64,000 nucleotides of DNA, taken from contig NZ_RBZP01000011.1 of NCBI RefSeq assembly GCF_003628505.1, positions 41,913 through 105,912 of the forward strand, in the 5' to 3' direction. Positions 44,102-53,408 of this stretch are shown piece after piece. The notes beneath the pieces were generated by a model that made no database searches, was not told where the DNA came from, and saw only the letters and a program-made list of their open reading frames with translations. The first letter of the stretch is position 1; every line of letters begins with the position of its first letter. A program made the translations under genes and the position numbers. The DNA is from Oceanobacillus halophilus (lineage in GTDB: Bacteria > Bacillota > Bacilli > Bacillales > Amphibacillaceae).

Positions 44102-44467
44102 TTATTTAACTTCTACAGAAGCTCCAGCTTCTTCTAACTTACCTTTAACTTCTTCAGCTTCTTCTTTAGATACGCCTTCTTTAACTGCTTTAGGAGCGTT
44201 ATCTACAAGGTCTTTAGCATCTTTTAAGCCAAGGCCAGTAATCTCACGCACTGCTTTAACAACTTTTATTTTAGAAGATCCAGCAGCTTCTAATACTACA
44301 TCAAATTCAGTTTGTTCTTCAGCAGCTTCTCCACCTGCAGCTCCACCTGCAACCGCAACTGGCGCAGCAGCTGTTACTCCGAATTCTTCTTCAATTGCTT
44401 TAACTAAATCATTTAATTCTAAAACTGTCATTTCTTTAATTGCACTAATCATTTCTTCTTTAGTCAT
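44102..44467 (-). CDS. rplL: 50S ribosomal protein L7/L12
   Basis: The protein has 121 residues, [45 protein letters not shown] (dimerising N-terminus and alanine-rich hinge), with C-terminal [16 protein letters not shown] [47 protein letters not shown]. It forms the mobile stalk that recruits GTPase factors, present in multiple copies per ribosome. Confidence 0.98.
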   Translation of the reverse strand: MTKEEMISAIKEMTVLELNDLVKAIEEEFGVTAAAPVAVAGGAAGGEAAEEQTEFDVVLEAAGSSKIKVVKAVREITGLGLKDAKDLVDNAPKAVKEGVSKEEAEEVKGKLEEAGASVEVK

Positions 44468-44521
44468 GATATTATTTCCTCCTAGTTTAAGTTTAATTTT
44501 TTATAATATATCTGGCCGTTC

Positions 44522-45022
44522 TTATGCGCCTTGTTCTTCTTTTTGTTCTGCAACAGCTTTAGTTGCATAAGCAAAGTTACGAATTGGTGCTTGTAATACG
44601 CTAAGCAACATAGATACCATGCCTTCGTAATTTGGTAGATCTGCAAGCTCTTTAATTTGATCAAGAGTAGCTGTCTTACCTTCGATTACGCCGCCTTTAA
44701 GTTCTAACGCTTCATGTTCCTTGCTGAAATTCTTAAGAATTCTTGCAGGTGCAACAGCATCATCATTACTGAAAGCCAACGCAGTTGGTCCAACTAAAGT
44801 ATCGCTAAGGCCGTCTAATTCAGCAGCTTCAGCAGCACGACGAGCCATTGTATTTTTGTAAACTTTAAAATCTACACCAGCTTCGCGCAATTGTTTCCGT
44901 AGTTCTGTAACCTCACTTACGTCAAGTCCACGATAGTCAACAACAACAGTCGTTTGGCTATTACGGAATTTATCTGTAATTTCCTCTACTAATTGTTTCT
45001 TTTGCTCGATAACACTAGACAT
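44522..45022 (-). CDS. rplJ: 50S ribosomal protein L10
   Basis: The protein has 166 residues, [63 protein letters not shown]. It anchors L7/L12 dimers through its C-terminal helix. The 260-bp upstream region holds its own promoter and a leader RNA through which L10 (with L12) probably regulates itself. Confidence 0.97.
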   Translation of the reverse strand: MSSVIEQKKQLVEEITDKFRNSQTTVVVDYRGLDVSEVTELRKQLREAGVDFKVYKNTMARRAAEAAELDGLSDTLVGPTALAFSNDDAVAPARILKNFSKEHEALELKGGVIEGKTATLDQIKELADLPNYEGMVSMLLSVLQAPIRNFAYATKAVAEQKEEQGA

Positions 45023-45069
45023 TCTTCCACCTCCTAGTTTTTTTGCATACCGTACGAGAAGTACCTTGG

Positions 45070-45240
45070 CACTATATTACCAGTTTAAAAGCCAGGCATA
45101 AAATAAGCTCCCACGCAGACATGGGAGCTTTATATTACAAACATAAATCATAAAATCAGTTTGCTCATAAAACCTCGGTAGGATGATTAAGCTTTACGCC
45201 CCTACTGTCTACGGTACAACATATTCATTTATTGCAACGA
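45070..45240 (-). ncRNA. L10 leader RNA with terminator hairpin
   Basis: It lies between the promoter at 45247-45275 and rplJ. The 5' part contains paired segments such as GTACCG/CTACCGAGG-like elements and GACAGTAGGGGCG followed by CCTACC. The 3' part has hairpin AGCTCCCA/TGGGAGCT followed by TATTTTATG (45087-45131). The layout matches the ribosomal protein L10 leader of Firmicutes, which binds L10-L12 to provoke termination. Exact secondary structure was not computed. Confidence 0.65.
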
Positions 45241-45246
45241 AAAGTA

Positions 45247-45275
45247 GTATATCAAATTGATGTCCAATTGTCAAC
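45247..45275 (-). promoter_or_regulatory. Sigma-A promoter for rplJ-rplL
   Basis: On the minus strand: consensus -35 TTGACA (45270-45275), a 17-bp spacer and -10 TATACT (45247-45252). It starts just past the rplA stop. Confidence 0.85.
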
Positions 45276-45282
45276 ACTGGTT

Positions 45283-45975
45283 TTAGCGGAAATTAGATAC
45301 ATCAACTTTGATTCCAGGTCCCATAGTAGAAGCAATAGAAACATTTTTAATATATGTTCCTTTAGCTGCTTGTGGTTTCACTTTAACAATTTGTTCTACT
45401 AAAGCATTAATGTTATCCACTAATTTTTCGTTGTCAAACGAAATTTTTCCAACTGGCACATGAATGTTCGCTGATTTATCTACACGATATTCAACTTTAC
45501 CAGCTTTGATTTCTTTAATAGCTTTTTCAACATCAAATGTAACAGTTCCAGTTTTAGGGTTTGGCATTAGACCTTTAGGCCCTAACACCCGTCCTAACTT
45601 ACCAACTTCGGCCATCATGTCCGGAGTCGCAACAATTACATCGAAGTCAAACCAACCTTGGTTAATCTTGTTAATATAGTCAGATTCACCAACAAAGTCT
45701 GCGCCAGCGGCTTCTGCTTCTTTCGCTTTCTCACCTTTAGCGAAAACTAATACGCGTTGTGTTTTACCAGTTCCGTGCGGCAACACCATTGCTCCACGAA
45801 TTTGTTGATCAGCTTTCTTAGGGTCAACTCCTAAACGGAATGCAACCTCTACTGTTTCATCAAAATTCGCTTTAGCTGCTTCTTTAACTAATTCAACAGC
45901 TGATGGAATTTCATATGATTTATTACGGTCAACAAGCTTCACAGCTTCTTGATAATTTTTACCTCTTTTAGCCAT
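45283..45975 (-). CDS. rplA: 50S ribosomal protein L1
   Basis: The protein has 230 residues, [20 protein letters not shown], with [39 protein letters not shown] and [41 protein letters not shown]1 forms the mobile stalk at the E site and often represses its own mRNA. It is separated from rplK by 165 bp that contain a hairpin. Confidence 0.97.
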   Translation of the reverse strand: MAKRGKNYQEAVKLVDRNKSYEIPSAVELVKEAAKANFDETVEVAFRLGVDPKKADQQIRGAMVLPHGTGKTQRVLVFAKGEKAKEAEAAGADFVGESDYINKINQGWFDFDVIVATPDMMAEVGKLGRVLGPKGLMPNPKTGTVTFDVEKAIKEIKAGKVEYRVDKSANIHVPVGKISFDNEKLVDNINALVEQIVKVKPQAAKGTYIKNVSIASTMGPGIKVDVSNFR

Positions 45976-46074
45976 TTTATTTCCTCCTCTATTGTGGTTA
46001 TAACGGTAATACCTCCCACTTTTATAAAAGCACTATTGCTTTTATAAAGCATGTGATTAATCATCACACTCACG

Positions 46075-46113
46075 AAAAAGGTTGCGATTAATGGCAACAT
46101 TTTCGCAACCTAT
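46075..46113 (-). terminator. Attenuator-like hairpin between rplK and rplA
   Basis: GGTTGCGA pairs with TCGCAACC around a 19-base loop on the minus strand, followed by TTTTTCG. It would lower readthrough from rplK to rplA. L1 binding could also act here, but no L1 site was established. Confidence 0.65.
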
Positions 46114-46140
46114 ACCGTATTTAAAATAAATCTATCGGAA

Positions 46141-46566
46141 TTAGTCTTCGATAACAATTCCCATACTTCTTGCTGTACCTTCAACCATACGCATTGCTGA
46201 TTCAACATCAGCCGCATTTAAGTCAGGCATTTTTGTTTCTGCGATTTCTTTTACTTGGTCGCGTTTTAATGTAGCGACTTTATTACGATTCGGCTCCCCT
46301 GATGCAGAGTCAATACCTGCTGCTTTCTTAAGCAACACTGCTGCTGGTGGAGTTTTAGTAATAAATGTAAATGAACGGTCTTCAAACACCGTAATTTCAA
46401 CAGGAATAATCATACCCGCTTGGTCTTGTGTACGTGCATTAAATTCTTTACAGAATCCCATGATATTAACACCTGCTTGACCTAGAGCCGGCCCAACTGG
46501 TGGTGCTGGATTAGCTTTACCTGCAGGGATTTGCAATTTAACTACCTTAATTACTTTTTTAGCCAC
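46141..46566 (-). CDS. rplK: 50S ribosomal protein L11
   Basis: The protein has 141 residues from GTG 46566 ([46 protein letters not shown]); AGGAGGTG lies upstream. The proline-rich N-terminus that binds factors and thiostrepton, and the C-terminal rRNA-binding domain ending [17 protein letters not shown], are intact. It follows nusG. Confidence 0.97.
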   Translation of the reverse strand: MAKKVIKVVKLQIPAGKANPAPPVGPALGQAGVNIMGFCKEFNARTQDQAGMIIPVEITVFEDRSFTFITKTPPAAVLLKKAAGIDSASGEPNRNKVATLKRDQVKEIAETKMPDLNAADVESAMRMVEGTARSMGIVIED

Positions 46567-46673
46567 GAGACACACCTCCTTAAAGTCCGTGATGTGGTAA
46601 TAGGGGTTCTATATATTCGCCCCTCCCACTCATGTTTAAGCACTCTGAACTAAGAGCGCGCAATAACATAGGA

Positions 46674-46702
46674 ATTTTACCATGAACAAAAAAATATTGC
46701 AA
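46674..46702 (-). promoter_or_regulatory. Sigma-A promoter for rplK
   Basis: On the minus strand: -35 TTGCAA (46697-46702), a 17-bp spacer and -10 TAAAAT (46674-46679), in the 158-bp nusG-rplK gap. Confidence 0.65.
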
Positions 46703-46724
46703 GTTTTTGTCTTACATTTGCTAA

Positions 46725-47258
46725 TTATAATTTCTCCACTTGTGAAAAGTCAAGTTCGACTGGCGTTTCTCTACCAAACATATTTACATGAACTTTAATT
46801 TTTTGTTTATCCACATCAATATTTTCAATTGATCCCGTGAAATCAGTGAATGGTCCTTCCTTCACTCTCACATTCTCTTTTAACTCAAAATCTACTTCGA
46901 CCTTAGGTGCTTCTACACCCATTTGTTTCAATAGATTATCTACTTCTTCTGGTAATAATGGTGTTGGCTTCGACCCATGACCACTCGAACCAACGAAACC
47001 TGTCACACCAGGAGTGTTTCGAACTACATACCAGGAATCATCTGTCATAATCATTTCCGTTAGTACATACCCAGGGAAAAACTTCTTTTTCACTATTTTT
47101 TTCTTCCCATTTTTAATTTCTGTTTCCTCTTCTTCAGGTACAATGACACGGAAGATTTTATCTTCCATTCCCATTGTTTCTACGCGCTTTTCCAAATTCA
47201 TTCTTACTTTGTTCTCATAACCGGAATACGTATGTACAACATACCATTTTTTCTCCAT
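46725..47258 (-). CDS. nusG: Transcription termination/antitermination factor NusG
   Basis: The protein has 177 residues. The N-terminal NGN domain (MEKKWYVVHTYSGYENKVRMNLEKRVETMGMEDKIFRVIVPEEEETE) binds RNA polymerase, and the C-terminal KOW domain (ENVRVKEGPFTDFTGSIENIDVDKQKIKVHVNMFGRETPVELDF) contacts S10/NusE or Rho. The short hydrophobic insert of Gram-negative forms is absent. It is 300 bp from secE, across a terminator. Confidence 0.97.
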   Translation of the reverse strand: MEKKWYVVHTYSGYENKVRMNLEKRVETMGMEDKIFRVIVPEEEETEIKNGKKKIVKKKFFPGYVLTEMIMTDDSWYVVRNTPGVTGFVGSSGHGSKPTPLLPEEVDNLLKQMGVEAPKVEVDFELKENVRVKEGPFTDFTGSIENIDVDKQKIKVHVNMFGRETPVELDFSQVEKL

Positions 47259-47564
47259 TAAATAGGGCTGCCAGCGCCCGTCCCTCCCTTAGAGTTGAGT
47301 ATATTAAAAGCTAATCCAATTTCTTCTTTCCTTAGTCAAAAGGTTTGTACGTTTATTGCTAAATACTAGAATGCGATGTTGTACTAATGTACCGCTATGG
47401 ATACATGTCGCACTCACTGTCAACGATGAAGTCCTAATAAACGTAAAGCACTTTTTAAGTAACTAAATTTATGCAATTTAAAAAACCCGTTACAACGGGT
47501 TTTCGCGTATTGGTATATTCATCTACATTATAGCATAATTATAACATAATTATTCAAATAACTA
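47259..47564. other. Gap between secE and nusG
   Basis: About 305 bases. The only clear element is a terminator at 47479-47503 downstream of secE. A TTGACA is present near 47420 on the minus strand, but no good -10 was found at proper spacing. Confidence 0.6.
47479..47503 (-). terminator. Terminator between secE and nusG
   Basis: AAACCCGTT pairs with AACGGGTTT around a minimal loop on the minus strand, followed by TTTAAATT. Confidence 0.75.
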
Positions 47565-47732
47565 TTATAACAAATTTAACCCTAAAGATATTAATTGATC
47601 AACAATCATAAAAAATATTGCCATAAAGACAACAGAAGTTATAACAATCACTGTATAGTTAGTCAATTCTTTTCCTTTTGGCCAACTAACCTTCTTCATT
47701 TCTTTTGAAACATTTTTCAAGAATTTAAACAA
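47565..47732 (-). CDS. secE: Protein translocase subunit SecE
   Basis: The protein has 55 residues from TTG 47732 (MFKFLKNVSKEMKKVSWPKG), preceded by GGGGGG; a longer frame would overlap rpmG heavily. There is a single membrane segment (YTVIVITSVVFMAIFFMIVDQLI) after the conserved SWPKGKEL amphipathic motif. It is essential for clamping SecY. The short one-TM form is typical of Bacillus. Confidence 0.92.
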   Translation of the reverse strand: MFKFLKNVSKEMKKVSWPKGKELTNYTVIVITSVVFMAIFFMIVDQLISLGLNLL

Positions 47733-47770
47733 AGTTGTACCCCCCAACTCTACCAAATGCGCTGATTCAT

Positions 47771-47920
47771 TTATTTTGTCTCGCGATGCAACGTATGTTT
47801 TCCACATATCTTGCAATATTTGCGTACTTCTAATCGAGTAGACTTTGTAGATACATTTTTATTAGTTGAATAGTTTCGACTTGAACATATTGCACACGCT
47901 AGAGTTACTTTCTGACTCAT
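47771..47920 (-). CDS. rpmG: 50S ribosomal protein L33
   Basis: The protein has 49 residues, [20 protein letters not shown] continuing [29 protein letters not shown]. Zinc ligands C9, C12, C36 and C39 mark the zinc-binding paralogue. It has a GGTGA ribosome binding site and lies 38 nt before secE, in the usual rpmG-secE-nusG order. Confidence 0.92.
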   Translation of the reverse strand: MSQKVTLACAICSSRNYSTNKNVSTKSTRLEVRKYCKICGKHTLHRETK

Positions 47921-48003
47921 ATTTTCACCCCGTATTCAGAGGTTTTTCTTATATAATGTAGCACGATATTGTATATTATGTCAATAAGCAATAGATTCCG
48001 CTT

Positions 48004-48654
48004 TCAAAGATTGATTCCCTTTGTTTCAAGTAATTGCTCTAATTTACGTTTCACTCGTTGGAGGGCATTGTCTATTGATTTGACGTGTCTTTTTAAATCG
48101 GCGGAAATTTCTTGGTATGTCCTGCCATCTAGATATAAATGAAGTACTTGCTTTTCTAAATCACTTAATAGCTCCGATAATTTTGACTCCATATCTCCCA
48201 TTTTCTCTCTATTTACTAATAGCTCCTGTGGATCAATAGCTTTTGAACCGGCTATAACATCCAGTAATGTCCTGTCTGACTCTTCATCATATATGGGCTT
48301 GTCCAAGGAAACATATGAATTTAAGGGGATATGTTTTTGTCTTGTAGCTGTCTTAATTGCTGTTATTATTTGTCGAGTTATACATAATTCCGCAAACGCT
48401 TTAAAAGAAGTGAGCTTGTCCTCATCATAGTCACGAATTGCTTTATATAAACCAATCATACCTTCTTGAACAATATCTTCCTTATCCGCACCGATTAAGA
48501 AATATGTTCGTGCTTTTGCTCGTACAAAATTCTTATACTTTTGGATTAAATAATCAAGGGCATGACTGTTTCCTTGATGAATAAGGGCTAAAATTCCTTC
48601 ATCATCAAGCAAACGTATGCTCTTTTGTTCTTCTTCTAAACGCTCGATATTCAA
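48004..48654 (-). CDS. sigH: RNA polymerase sigma-H factor
   Basis: The protein has 216 residues from TTG 48654 (MNIERLEEEQKSIRLLDDEGILALIHQGN), preceded by AAGGGGG. Region 2 (DYLIQKYKNFVRAKARTYFLIGADKEDIVQEGMIGLYKAIRDY) and region 4 (LSDLEKQVLHLYLDGRTYQEISADLKRHVKSIDNALQRVKRKLEQLL) match Bacillus Spo0H. It controls transition state and early sporulation genes; its presence suggests a spore former or competence lineage. Confidence 0.95.
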   Translation of the reverse strand: MNIERLEEEQKSIRLLDDEGILALIHQGNSHALDYLIQKYKNFVRAKARTYFLIGADKEDIVQEGMIGLYKAIRDYDEDKLTSFKAFAELCITRQIITAIKTATRQKHIPLNSYVSLDKPIYDEESDRTLLDVIAGSKAIDPQELLVNREKMGDMESKLSELLSDLEKQVLHLYLDGRTYQEISADLKRHVKSIDNALQRVKRKLEQLLETKGINL

Positions 48655-48826
48655 GAAGTAAGCCCCCTTCAACGACGCAGTGCACTTTAAAAGATATTAT
48701 ACATACCGTTTCGATAACCGTCAATACAACAAAGAGATGATTTTTAAAATATACGGAAAAAACAAATAATTCCACCAACCTATTAGAAGGGGGGGTGATT
48801 CACTTTCGGCAAAATGAAATTAGGTC

Positions 48827-49336
48827 CTAAATTTCCCCTCTTCTCATCTTTTCAAATTTCTCTAACGTTTCTTCATCTAGTTCTATCTTTGTATTTGGTT
48901 TAATTTGCTTATGATCTTCAATATTTTCGTTAATTTGTCTTTCTACATCTTTTAACTCAATATATAGCTCTCTTGCCGACTTACGTAACGCACCTTGCCC
49001 AAAGATTGTCCGCTGTTCTGCATAATCTGAGGTTGCAACATAAACCTGTGTTTTTACGTTCTTTAATTTCCTTACCAATTTCTCAATACATTCATCAGCC
49101 GTTTCCTTTTCCTTCGTGTAAATAATCTCAATATTATATTCTTCAAGTTTATTCTCAATTCCTCGTACATAGTATGCGTCAAAAACAACTATAACCCGAT
49201 ATCCTGAATAAGATTGGTATTCTGCCATTAATTCAATCAGCCGGTCACGAGCCTGGCCGATTTCCTTCTCTTTTAATCGCTGCAGTTCTTCCCATGCCCC
49301 AATAATGTTGTATCCATCTACTACAACAATAACCAT
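48827..49336 (-). CDS. rae1: NYN-domain endoribonuclease Rae1 (YacP)
   Basis: The protein has 169 residues: VIVVVDGYNIIGAWEELQRL, VIVVFDAYYV and VYVATSDYAEQRTIFGQGA fit the NYN/PIN-like nuclease with its acidic residues (D7, D50 region, D of ATSDYAE). In Bacillus Rae1 cuts mRNA in the ribosomal A site in a translation-dependent way. It overlaps rlmB by one nt and is conserved in this locus. Confidence 0.9.
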   Translation of the reverse strand: MVIVVVDGYNIIGAWEELQRLKEKEIGQARDRLIELMAEYQSYSGYRVIVVFDAYYVRGIENKLEEYNIEIIYTKEKETADECIEKLVRKLKNVKTQVYVATSDYAEQRTIFGQGALRKSARELYIELKDVERQINENIEDHKQIKPNTKIELDEETLEKFEKMRRGEI

Positions 49337-50082
49337 TATCCATCACCCAGTGGATATCTTTTACGGTATACTTCATAAAGTAATAAACTGCATGCAACTG
49401 AGGCATTTAAAGATGAGACTTTTCCTTTCATTGGCAAACTTACTGTCCAATCACATTTTTTCTTTACTAACCGGCTTATTCCCTTACCTTCATTCCCAAC
49501 AACAAGAGCTATAGGTAAAGTACCATCAAGTTTACGATAATCTTCAGTTGCTTCCGCTTCTGTTCCAACTACCCATACATTCTTGTCTTTTAGTTCATCA
49601 ATCGTATTTGCTATATTTGTCACACGAGTAACTGGAATATGTTCAATCGCCCCAGCTGCTGTTTTGGCTACTGTTGCAGTAAGTCCCACAGAACGGCGTT
49701 TAGGTATAATTACACCATGAGCCCCTGTAGCATCTGCTGTTCGTAAAATTGAACCTAAATTATGCGGGTCTTCCAACTCGTCCAAAATGATAAAGAACGG
49801 ATCTTCACCTTTTTCCAATGCACGCTGAAATAAATCATCCAATGTTGAATATTGATAGGATGCGACATATGCAATAACTCCTTGATGATTTCCAGATGTA
49901 AGTTGATCTAACTTTGATTTAGGGACTTTTTGAACAATAGTGCCCGATTGCTTAGATAGTTGATTAAGCTTCCCTAATGTATTGGTGTTCAATTGTTCAG
50001 TTACCAATACTTTATTTACTGATCTGCCAGACTTTAATGCTTCTATCACAGGGTTTTTACCCATAATAATCTCTTGATCCAT
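49336..50082 (-). CDS. rlmB: 23S rRNA (guanosine-2'-O)-methyltransferase RlmB
   Basis: The protein has 248 residues from ATG 50082 (MDQEIIMGKNPVIEALKSGRSVNKVL), with AAAGGAGTG upstream. SpoU/TrmH family: L7Ae-like N-terminus, then the knot motifs ILDELEDPHNLGSILRTADATGAHGVIIPKRRS, VVGNEGKGISRLVKKKCD and IPMKG-like LPMKGKVSSLNASVACSLLLYE. It methylates G2251-equivalent. It follows mrnC almost without gap. Confidence 0.93.
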   Translation of the reverse strand: MDQEIIMGKNPVIEALKSGRSVNKVLVTEQLNTNTLGKLNQLSKQSGTIVQKVPKSKLDQLTSGNHQGVIAYVASYQYSTLDDLFQRALEKGEDPFFIILDELEDPHNLGSILRTADATGAHGVIIPKRRSVGLTATVAKTAAGAIEHIPVTRVTNIANTIDELKDKNVWVVGTEAEATEDYRKLDGTLPIALVVGNEGKGISRLVKKKCDWTVSLPMKGKVSSLNASVACSLLLYEVYRKRYPLGDG

Positions 50083-50083
50083 T

Positions 50084-50482
50084 TCATTCACTCCTTTCTT
50101 CGATGTGTTTAACAGCTTCTCGCAGCAATTCCGAAAGCCTGTGTTCATTGTTTGATAGATAGAGATAACCAATTAAAGCTTCAAACGCAGTACTATATCG
50201 GTAAGTCTGAACACTAATATTTTTCGGAGTGGAGCCGGACTTTGCATTTCTTCCTCTAGCAACAATCCGCTCCTCTTCATTATTCAATATTCCTCTATCC
50301 AACCAATTACGAATCACCGTGGCTTGTGCTTTACCCGAAACAAATGAAATGGCTTTTTTATGCAAATCATTAGGTTTTATTTGCCCACTCTTTAGTAAAT
50401 GTTCTCTAATATACACTTCATAAATAGCATCTCCCATATAGGCGAGACTTAAGCTTTTCATTTGCTTAACATCCAATTTCAT
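50084..50482 (-). CDS. mrnC: Mini-ribonuclease III (MrnC)
   Basis: The protein has 132 residues; it is an RNase III catalytic domain without a dsRNA-binding domain: LAYMGDAIYEVYIREHLL, RGRNAKSGSTPKNISVQTYRYSTAFEALIGYLYL. Acidic residues of GDAIYE and AFEALIGYLY are present. In Bacillus it matures the ends of 23S rRNA. It lies 3 nt after cysS. Confidence 0.94.
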   Translation of the reverse strand: MKLDVKQMKSLSLAYMGDAIYEVYIREHLLKSGQIKPNDLHKKAISFVSGKAQATVIRNWLDRGILNNEEERIVARGRNAKSGSTPKNISVQTYRYSTAFEALIGYLYLSNNEHRLSELLREAVKHIEERSE

Positions 50483-50485
50483 TTT

Positions 50486-51886
50486 CTATCCTCTTTTCCA
50501 GCGCACTCCTTGTGGTGTATCTTCTAAAATGATTCCCTGCTCTTTAAGCATATCTCTTATTTCATCAGCACGCGAGAAATTTCGACTCTTTCTCGCTTCA
50601 TTCCTCTCTTCAATCAATGTTTCAATTTCCTCATCTAATAAATTCTTTTCTGCTTTAATAGTAATACCCAAGACCTCAATTAATGATTGTATTGCTTCTT
50701 GAAAAGTCTCTATTACACTTGTTGAAGTTTGCTTTTGTTGTAGGTATACATTTGCTTCTTTTGCTAGATCAAAAATAACTGAAATGGCATTTGCCGTATT
50801 AAAATCATCATCCATCTCTTGTTCAAACCTGTTTTTACTTTCATTAATCTTTTGTAGCCAAACCGTCTCATCTTCTACAAGATTTAAACTGTTTTCTTTT
50901 CTATGTTCTAAGTTTTGATAGGCTGTTCTAATGCGATCCAGACTATTTTTAGCACTCTGCAACAACTCTTCCGTAAAGTTGATAGGATTGCGATAATGAA
51001 CACTTAGCATAAAAAATCTTAAGGTTTGCGGGTCATGATTTGCTATTAAATCTCTTGTTAAGACAAAATTCCCTAGAGATTTGGACATTTTTTCATTGTC
51101 TATATTAATATACCCATTATGCATCCAATAGTTAGCAAAAGTTTTACCTGTCATCGCCTCTGATTGAGCAATCTCGTTTTCATGATGGGGGAAAGTTAAA
51201 TCTTGCCCTCCTGCATGAATATCGATCGTATCACCGAGGTATTTTTTCACCATTGTTGAACATTCAATATGCCAACCCGGACGGCCTTTACCCCATGGTG
51301 AATCCCAGGATATTTCTCCCTCTTTCGCCTGTTTCCATAAAGCAAAGTCTAGCGGGTCTTCCTTTTTCTCCCCCACCTGTATTCTAGCCCCCGAGCGTAA
51401 TTCATCAATGGATTGGTGCGATAACTTCCCATACCCATCAAATGCACGAGGTTTAAAATATACATCTCCATCCGCTTCATAGGCGTATCCTTTTTGTATT
51501 AGTACATCTATAAAATTGATAATATCATCCATAGTATCCATGACCCTTGGATTATGAGTTGCTTCTTTAACCCCTAATGCTTCAACATCCTCTAAATATG
51601 CCTGAATAAATTTATTTGCTATAGTTGGGACTTCTTCCCCAAGTTCATTAGCTGCTTTGATTATCTTATCATCTACATCTGTAAAGTTTAAAACGTAGTC
51701 CACTTTATACCCTTTGTATTCAAAATATCTTCTTACTGTATCAAAAACAATTGCAGGACGAGCATTTCCAATATGGATAAAGTTATATACGGTAGGTCCG
51801 CATACATACATACTAACTTTTCCTTCCTCAATTGGTTTAAAAACCTCTTTATTGTGAGTCAGAGTATTATAAATCCTAATAGTCAT
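50486..51886 (-). CDS. cysS: Cysteinyl-tRNA synthetase
   Basis: The class I synthetase has 466 residues: zinc-binding C29 with further ligands later ([14 protein letters not shown]), HIGN at 38-41 and KMSKSLGN for ATP binding. Its ATG shares one base with the cysE stop. Expression is joined to cysE under a tRNA-Cys T-box upstream. Essential for charging tRNA-Cys. Confidence 0.97.
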   Translation of the reverse strand: MTIRIYNTLTHNKEVFKPIEEGKVSMYVCGPTVYNFIHIGNARPAIVFDTVRRYFEYKGYKVDYVLNFTDVDDKIIKAANELGEEVPTIANKFIQAYLEDVEALGVKEATHNPRVMDTMDDIINFIDVLIQKGYAYEADGDVYFKPRAFDGYGKLSHQSIDELRSGARIQVGEKKEDPLDFALWKQAKEGEISWDSPWGKGRPGWHIECSTMVKKYLGDTIDIHAGGQDLTFPHHENEIAQSEAMTGKTFANYWMHNGYINIDNEKMSKSLGNFVLTRDLIANHDPQTLRFFMLSVHYRNPINFTEELLQSAKNSLDRIRTAYQNLEHRKENSLNLVEDETVWLQKINESKNRFEQEMDDDFNTANAISVIFDLAKEANVYLQQKQTSTSVIETFQEAIQSLIEVLGITIKAEKNLLDEEIETLIEERNEARKSRNFSRADEIRDMLKEQGIILEDTPQGVRWKRG

Positions 51887-52539
51887 TATTTTGTACTCCC
51901 TTCCTTCATTTTCTCGATTTCCTCTTTTAAATCTTCTATTTCTTTTTGCATTTGTAGAAAACGTTCAGCGACAGGATCGGGCAACTTGTGATGATCTAAA
52001 TCTCTTCTTACTTTTTGACCATTTCGCACAACGATTTTTCCTGGCACACCTACTACCGTACAGTTATCAGGAACATCTTTCACAACCACAGCACCACCGC
52101 CAACTTTAGAGTTCTTGCCGATAGTAATAGAACCCAGGACCTTTGCACCAGTGGAAACTAACGCATTATCCATGATAGTCGGATGACGTTTCCCTTTTTC
52201 ATTTCCGGTTCCACCCAGGGTAACTCCCTGGAAGATGGTTACGTTATCTCCTATTTCACATGTTTCCCCAATAACTACGCCCATGCCATGGTCTATAAAA
52301 AAGCGTCTGCCTATTTTTGCTCCAGGGTGTATTTCGATTCCTGTAAGAAATCTACTTATTTGCGATATTACCCTGGCAATGAAAAATAATTTCTTTTTAT
52401 AAAAAGCGTGAGCTACTCGATGCCACCAAATAGCATGTAAGCCAGAATAAGTTAAAAATACTTCGAAATAGGTTCTTGCCGCTGGATCTTGTTCAAAAAC
52501 GACATCCATATCTTCTTTCATACGCTTAAATATCCCCAT
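51886..52539 (-). CDS. cysE: Serine O-acetyltransferase
   Basis: The protein has 217 residues from ATG 52539 ([20 protein letters not shown]), preceded by GGGGAGG; a longer frame begins 16 codons earlier without signal. Left-handed beta-helix hexapeptide repeats are clear: [43 protein letters not shown], with the active DH and H residues. It makes O-acetylserine for cysteine synthesis. It lies 130 bp after copy C of the repeat element, which separates it from its T-box. Confidence 0.95.
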   Translation of the reverse strand: MGIFKRMKEDMDVVFEQDPAARTYFEVFLTYSGLHAIWWHRVAHAFYKKKLFFIARVISQISRFLTGIEIHPGAKIGRRFFIDHGMGVVIGETCEIGDNVTIFQGVTLGGTGNEKGKRHPTIMDNALVSTGAKVLGSITIGKNSKVGGGAVVVKDVPDNCTVVGVPGKIVVRNGQKVRRDLDHHKLPDPVAERFLQMQKEIEDLKEEIEKMKEGSTK

Positions 52540-53117
52540 ATCAACGCCTCCCCTTTTGTCGATTAGCGTCCGTAGAAATAACGCCATCTTATATTTGGAT
52601 TTTCTTAATCTATTTACTAAAACTTAAAAGGCTATTTTTTAAATAATTGTTGTTTCTGTCACTAAATATTATAGACTGCGAATTACTTTAATTCAGAATA
52701 CTGCGTGATAACCGCTACGGAAAATACACTCCGCTTTCCGCGGGGAGCTGGTGAGCCTCCTTCGTGCTAACGCACTACGTAGTCTCACCGATGCTCTTCT
52801 TCCCGCAGGAGTCTCCGTGTATTTCCTTCGCTAATTTAGTGCTTTTTAACTTCCAAGCATGTTATAAAGACCCTATAGATATAACTACCACTATTAAGCA
52901 GGTTGATTGTAGCGGAGGGCAGTCGACTCCTGCGGGAAGATAGGCCTAGATGAGACCCCGGAGTGCGATAGCACGAGGAGGCTCATCAGCCGCCCTAAGG
53001 TGCGCGACTGCCCGGAGCGGAAATCAACAATGCACCTTATTTCATATTTATTCTTAATTAAATATATCAACAATTTCTATCAACTGCGATGTATCAAGAT
53101 ACTTAAGATAGGACCTC
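52540..53117. other. Region between the T-box terminator and cysE
   Basis: About 580 bases of untranslated leader. It is mostly filled by repeat element C (52671-53080). The 130 bases next to cysE hold its ribosome binding site and nothing else recognised. Confidence 0.65.
52671..53080 (-). mobile_element. MITE-like double-hairpin element, copy C
   Basis: It is 410 bp, inverted relative to copy B. Ends: ATAGA then TTTAATTCAGAATA (52687-52700), and TATTCTTAATTAAA (53049-53062) then TCTAT. Hairpin with GGAAAATACAC/GTGTATTTCC lower stem at 52712-52831; hairpin with GGGCAGTC/GACTGCCC stem at about 52903-53028. It is the shortest copy. It lies wholly inside the cysE leader transcript, 37 bp past the T-box terminator. 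Confidence 0.75.
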
Positions 53118-53370
53118 AAAAAAAGCGCCTCTGTGCAATGAATACACAGAGACGCTTTTAGCGCGGTCCCACTCTGTTTGGAGATTGCTCTCCCAACTTA
53201 ATCTCTAATAACGGTAGAGTACAACCGCTGTTATGTACTCCGTCTTTCCATAACAGACTCCAAGGGGCACTTCAATAACAACGCTTAGAATCACTTCCAG
53301 CCCAGGTGATTCTCTCTGTGTAAGCTAATTGCTCTTTACTTTCCCTTTTCAACGTTCATCTATTTATTTA
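53118..53370 (-). ncRNA. tRNA-Cys T-box riboswitch controlling cysE-cysS
   Basis: On the minus strand: stem I with the AGAGAG and GCTGGAAGTGATTC-type distal elements, specifier loop GAAGTGCCCC where TGC (53267-53269) is a cysteine codon, T-box motif AGAGTGGGACCGCG (53162-53175) that pairs with the tRNA acceptor end, and terminator AAGCGTCTCTGTG/CACAGAGGCGCTT followed by T (53118-53157). Uncharged tRNA-Cys would favour readthrough. Cysteine biosynthesis plus synthetase downstream agree with the specifier. Confidence 0.92.
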
Positions 53371-53376
53371 TAAAAT

Positions 53377-53405
53377 ATCATATTACAAACAGCCTAAAAT
53401 GTGAA
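53377..53405 (-). promoter_or_regulatory. Sigma-A promoter for the T-box-cysE-cysS transcript
   Basis: On the minus strand: -35 TTCACA (53400-53405), a 17-bp spacer and -10 TATGAT (53377-53382), right after the gltX stop. Confidence 0.65.
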
Positions 53406-53408
53406 TTA

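Noticed and set aside
47259..47480. nusG promoter at a TTGACA near 47420
   Set aside because: No acceptable -10 element was found 16-18 bp downstream.
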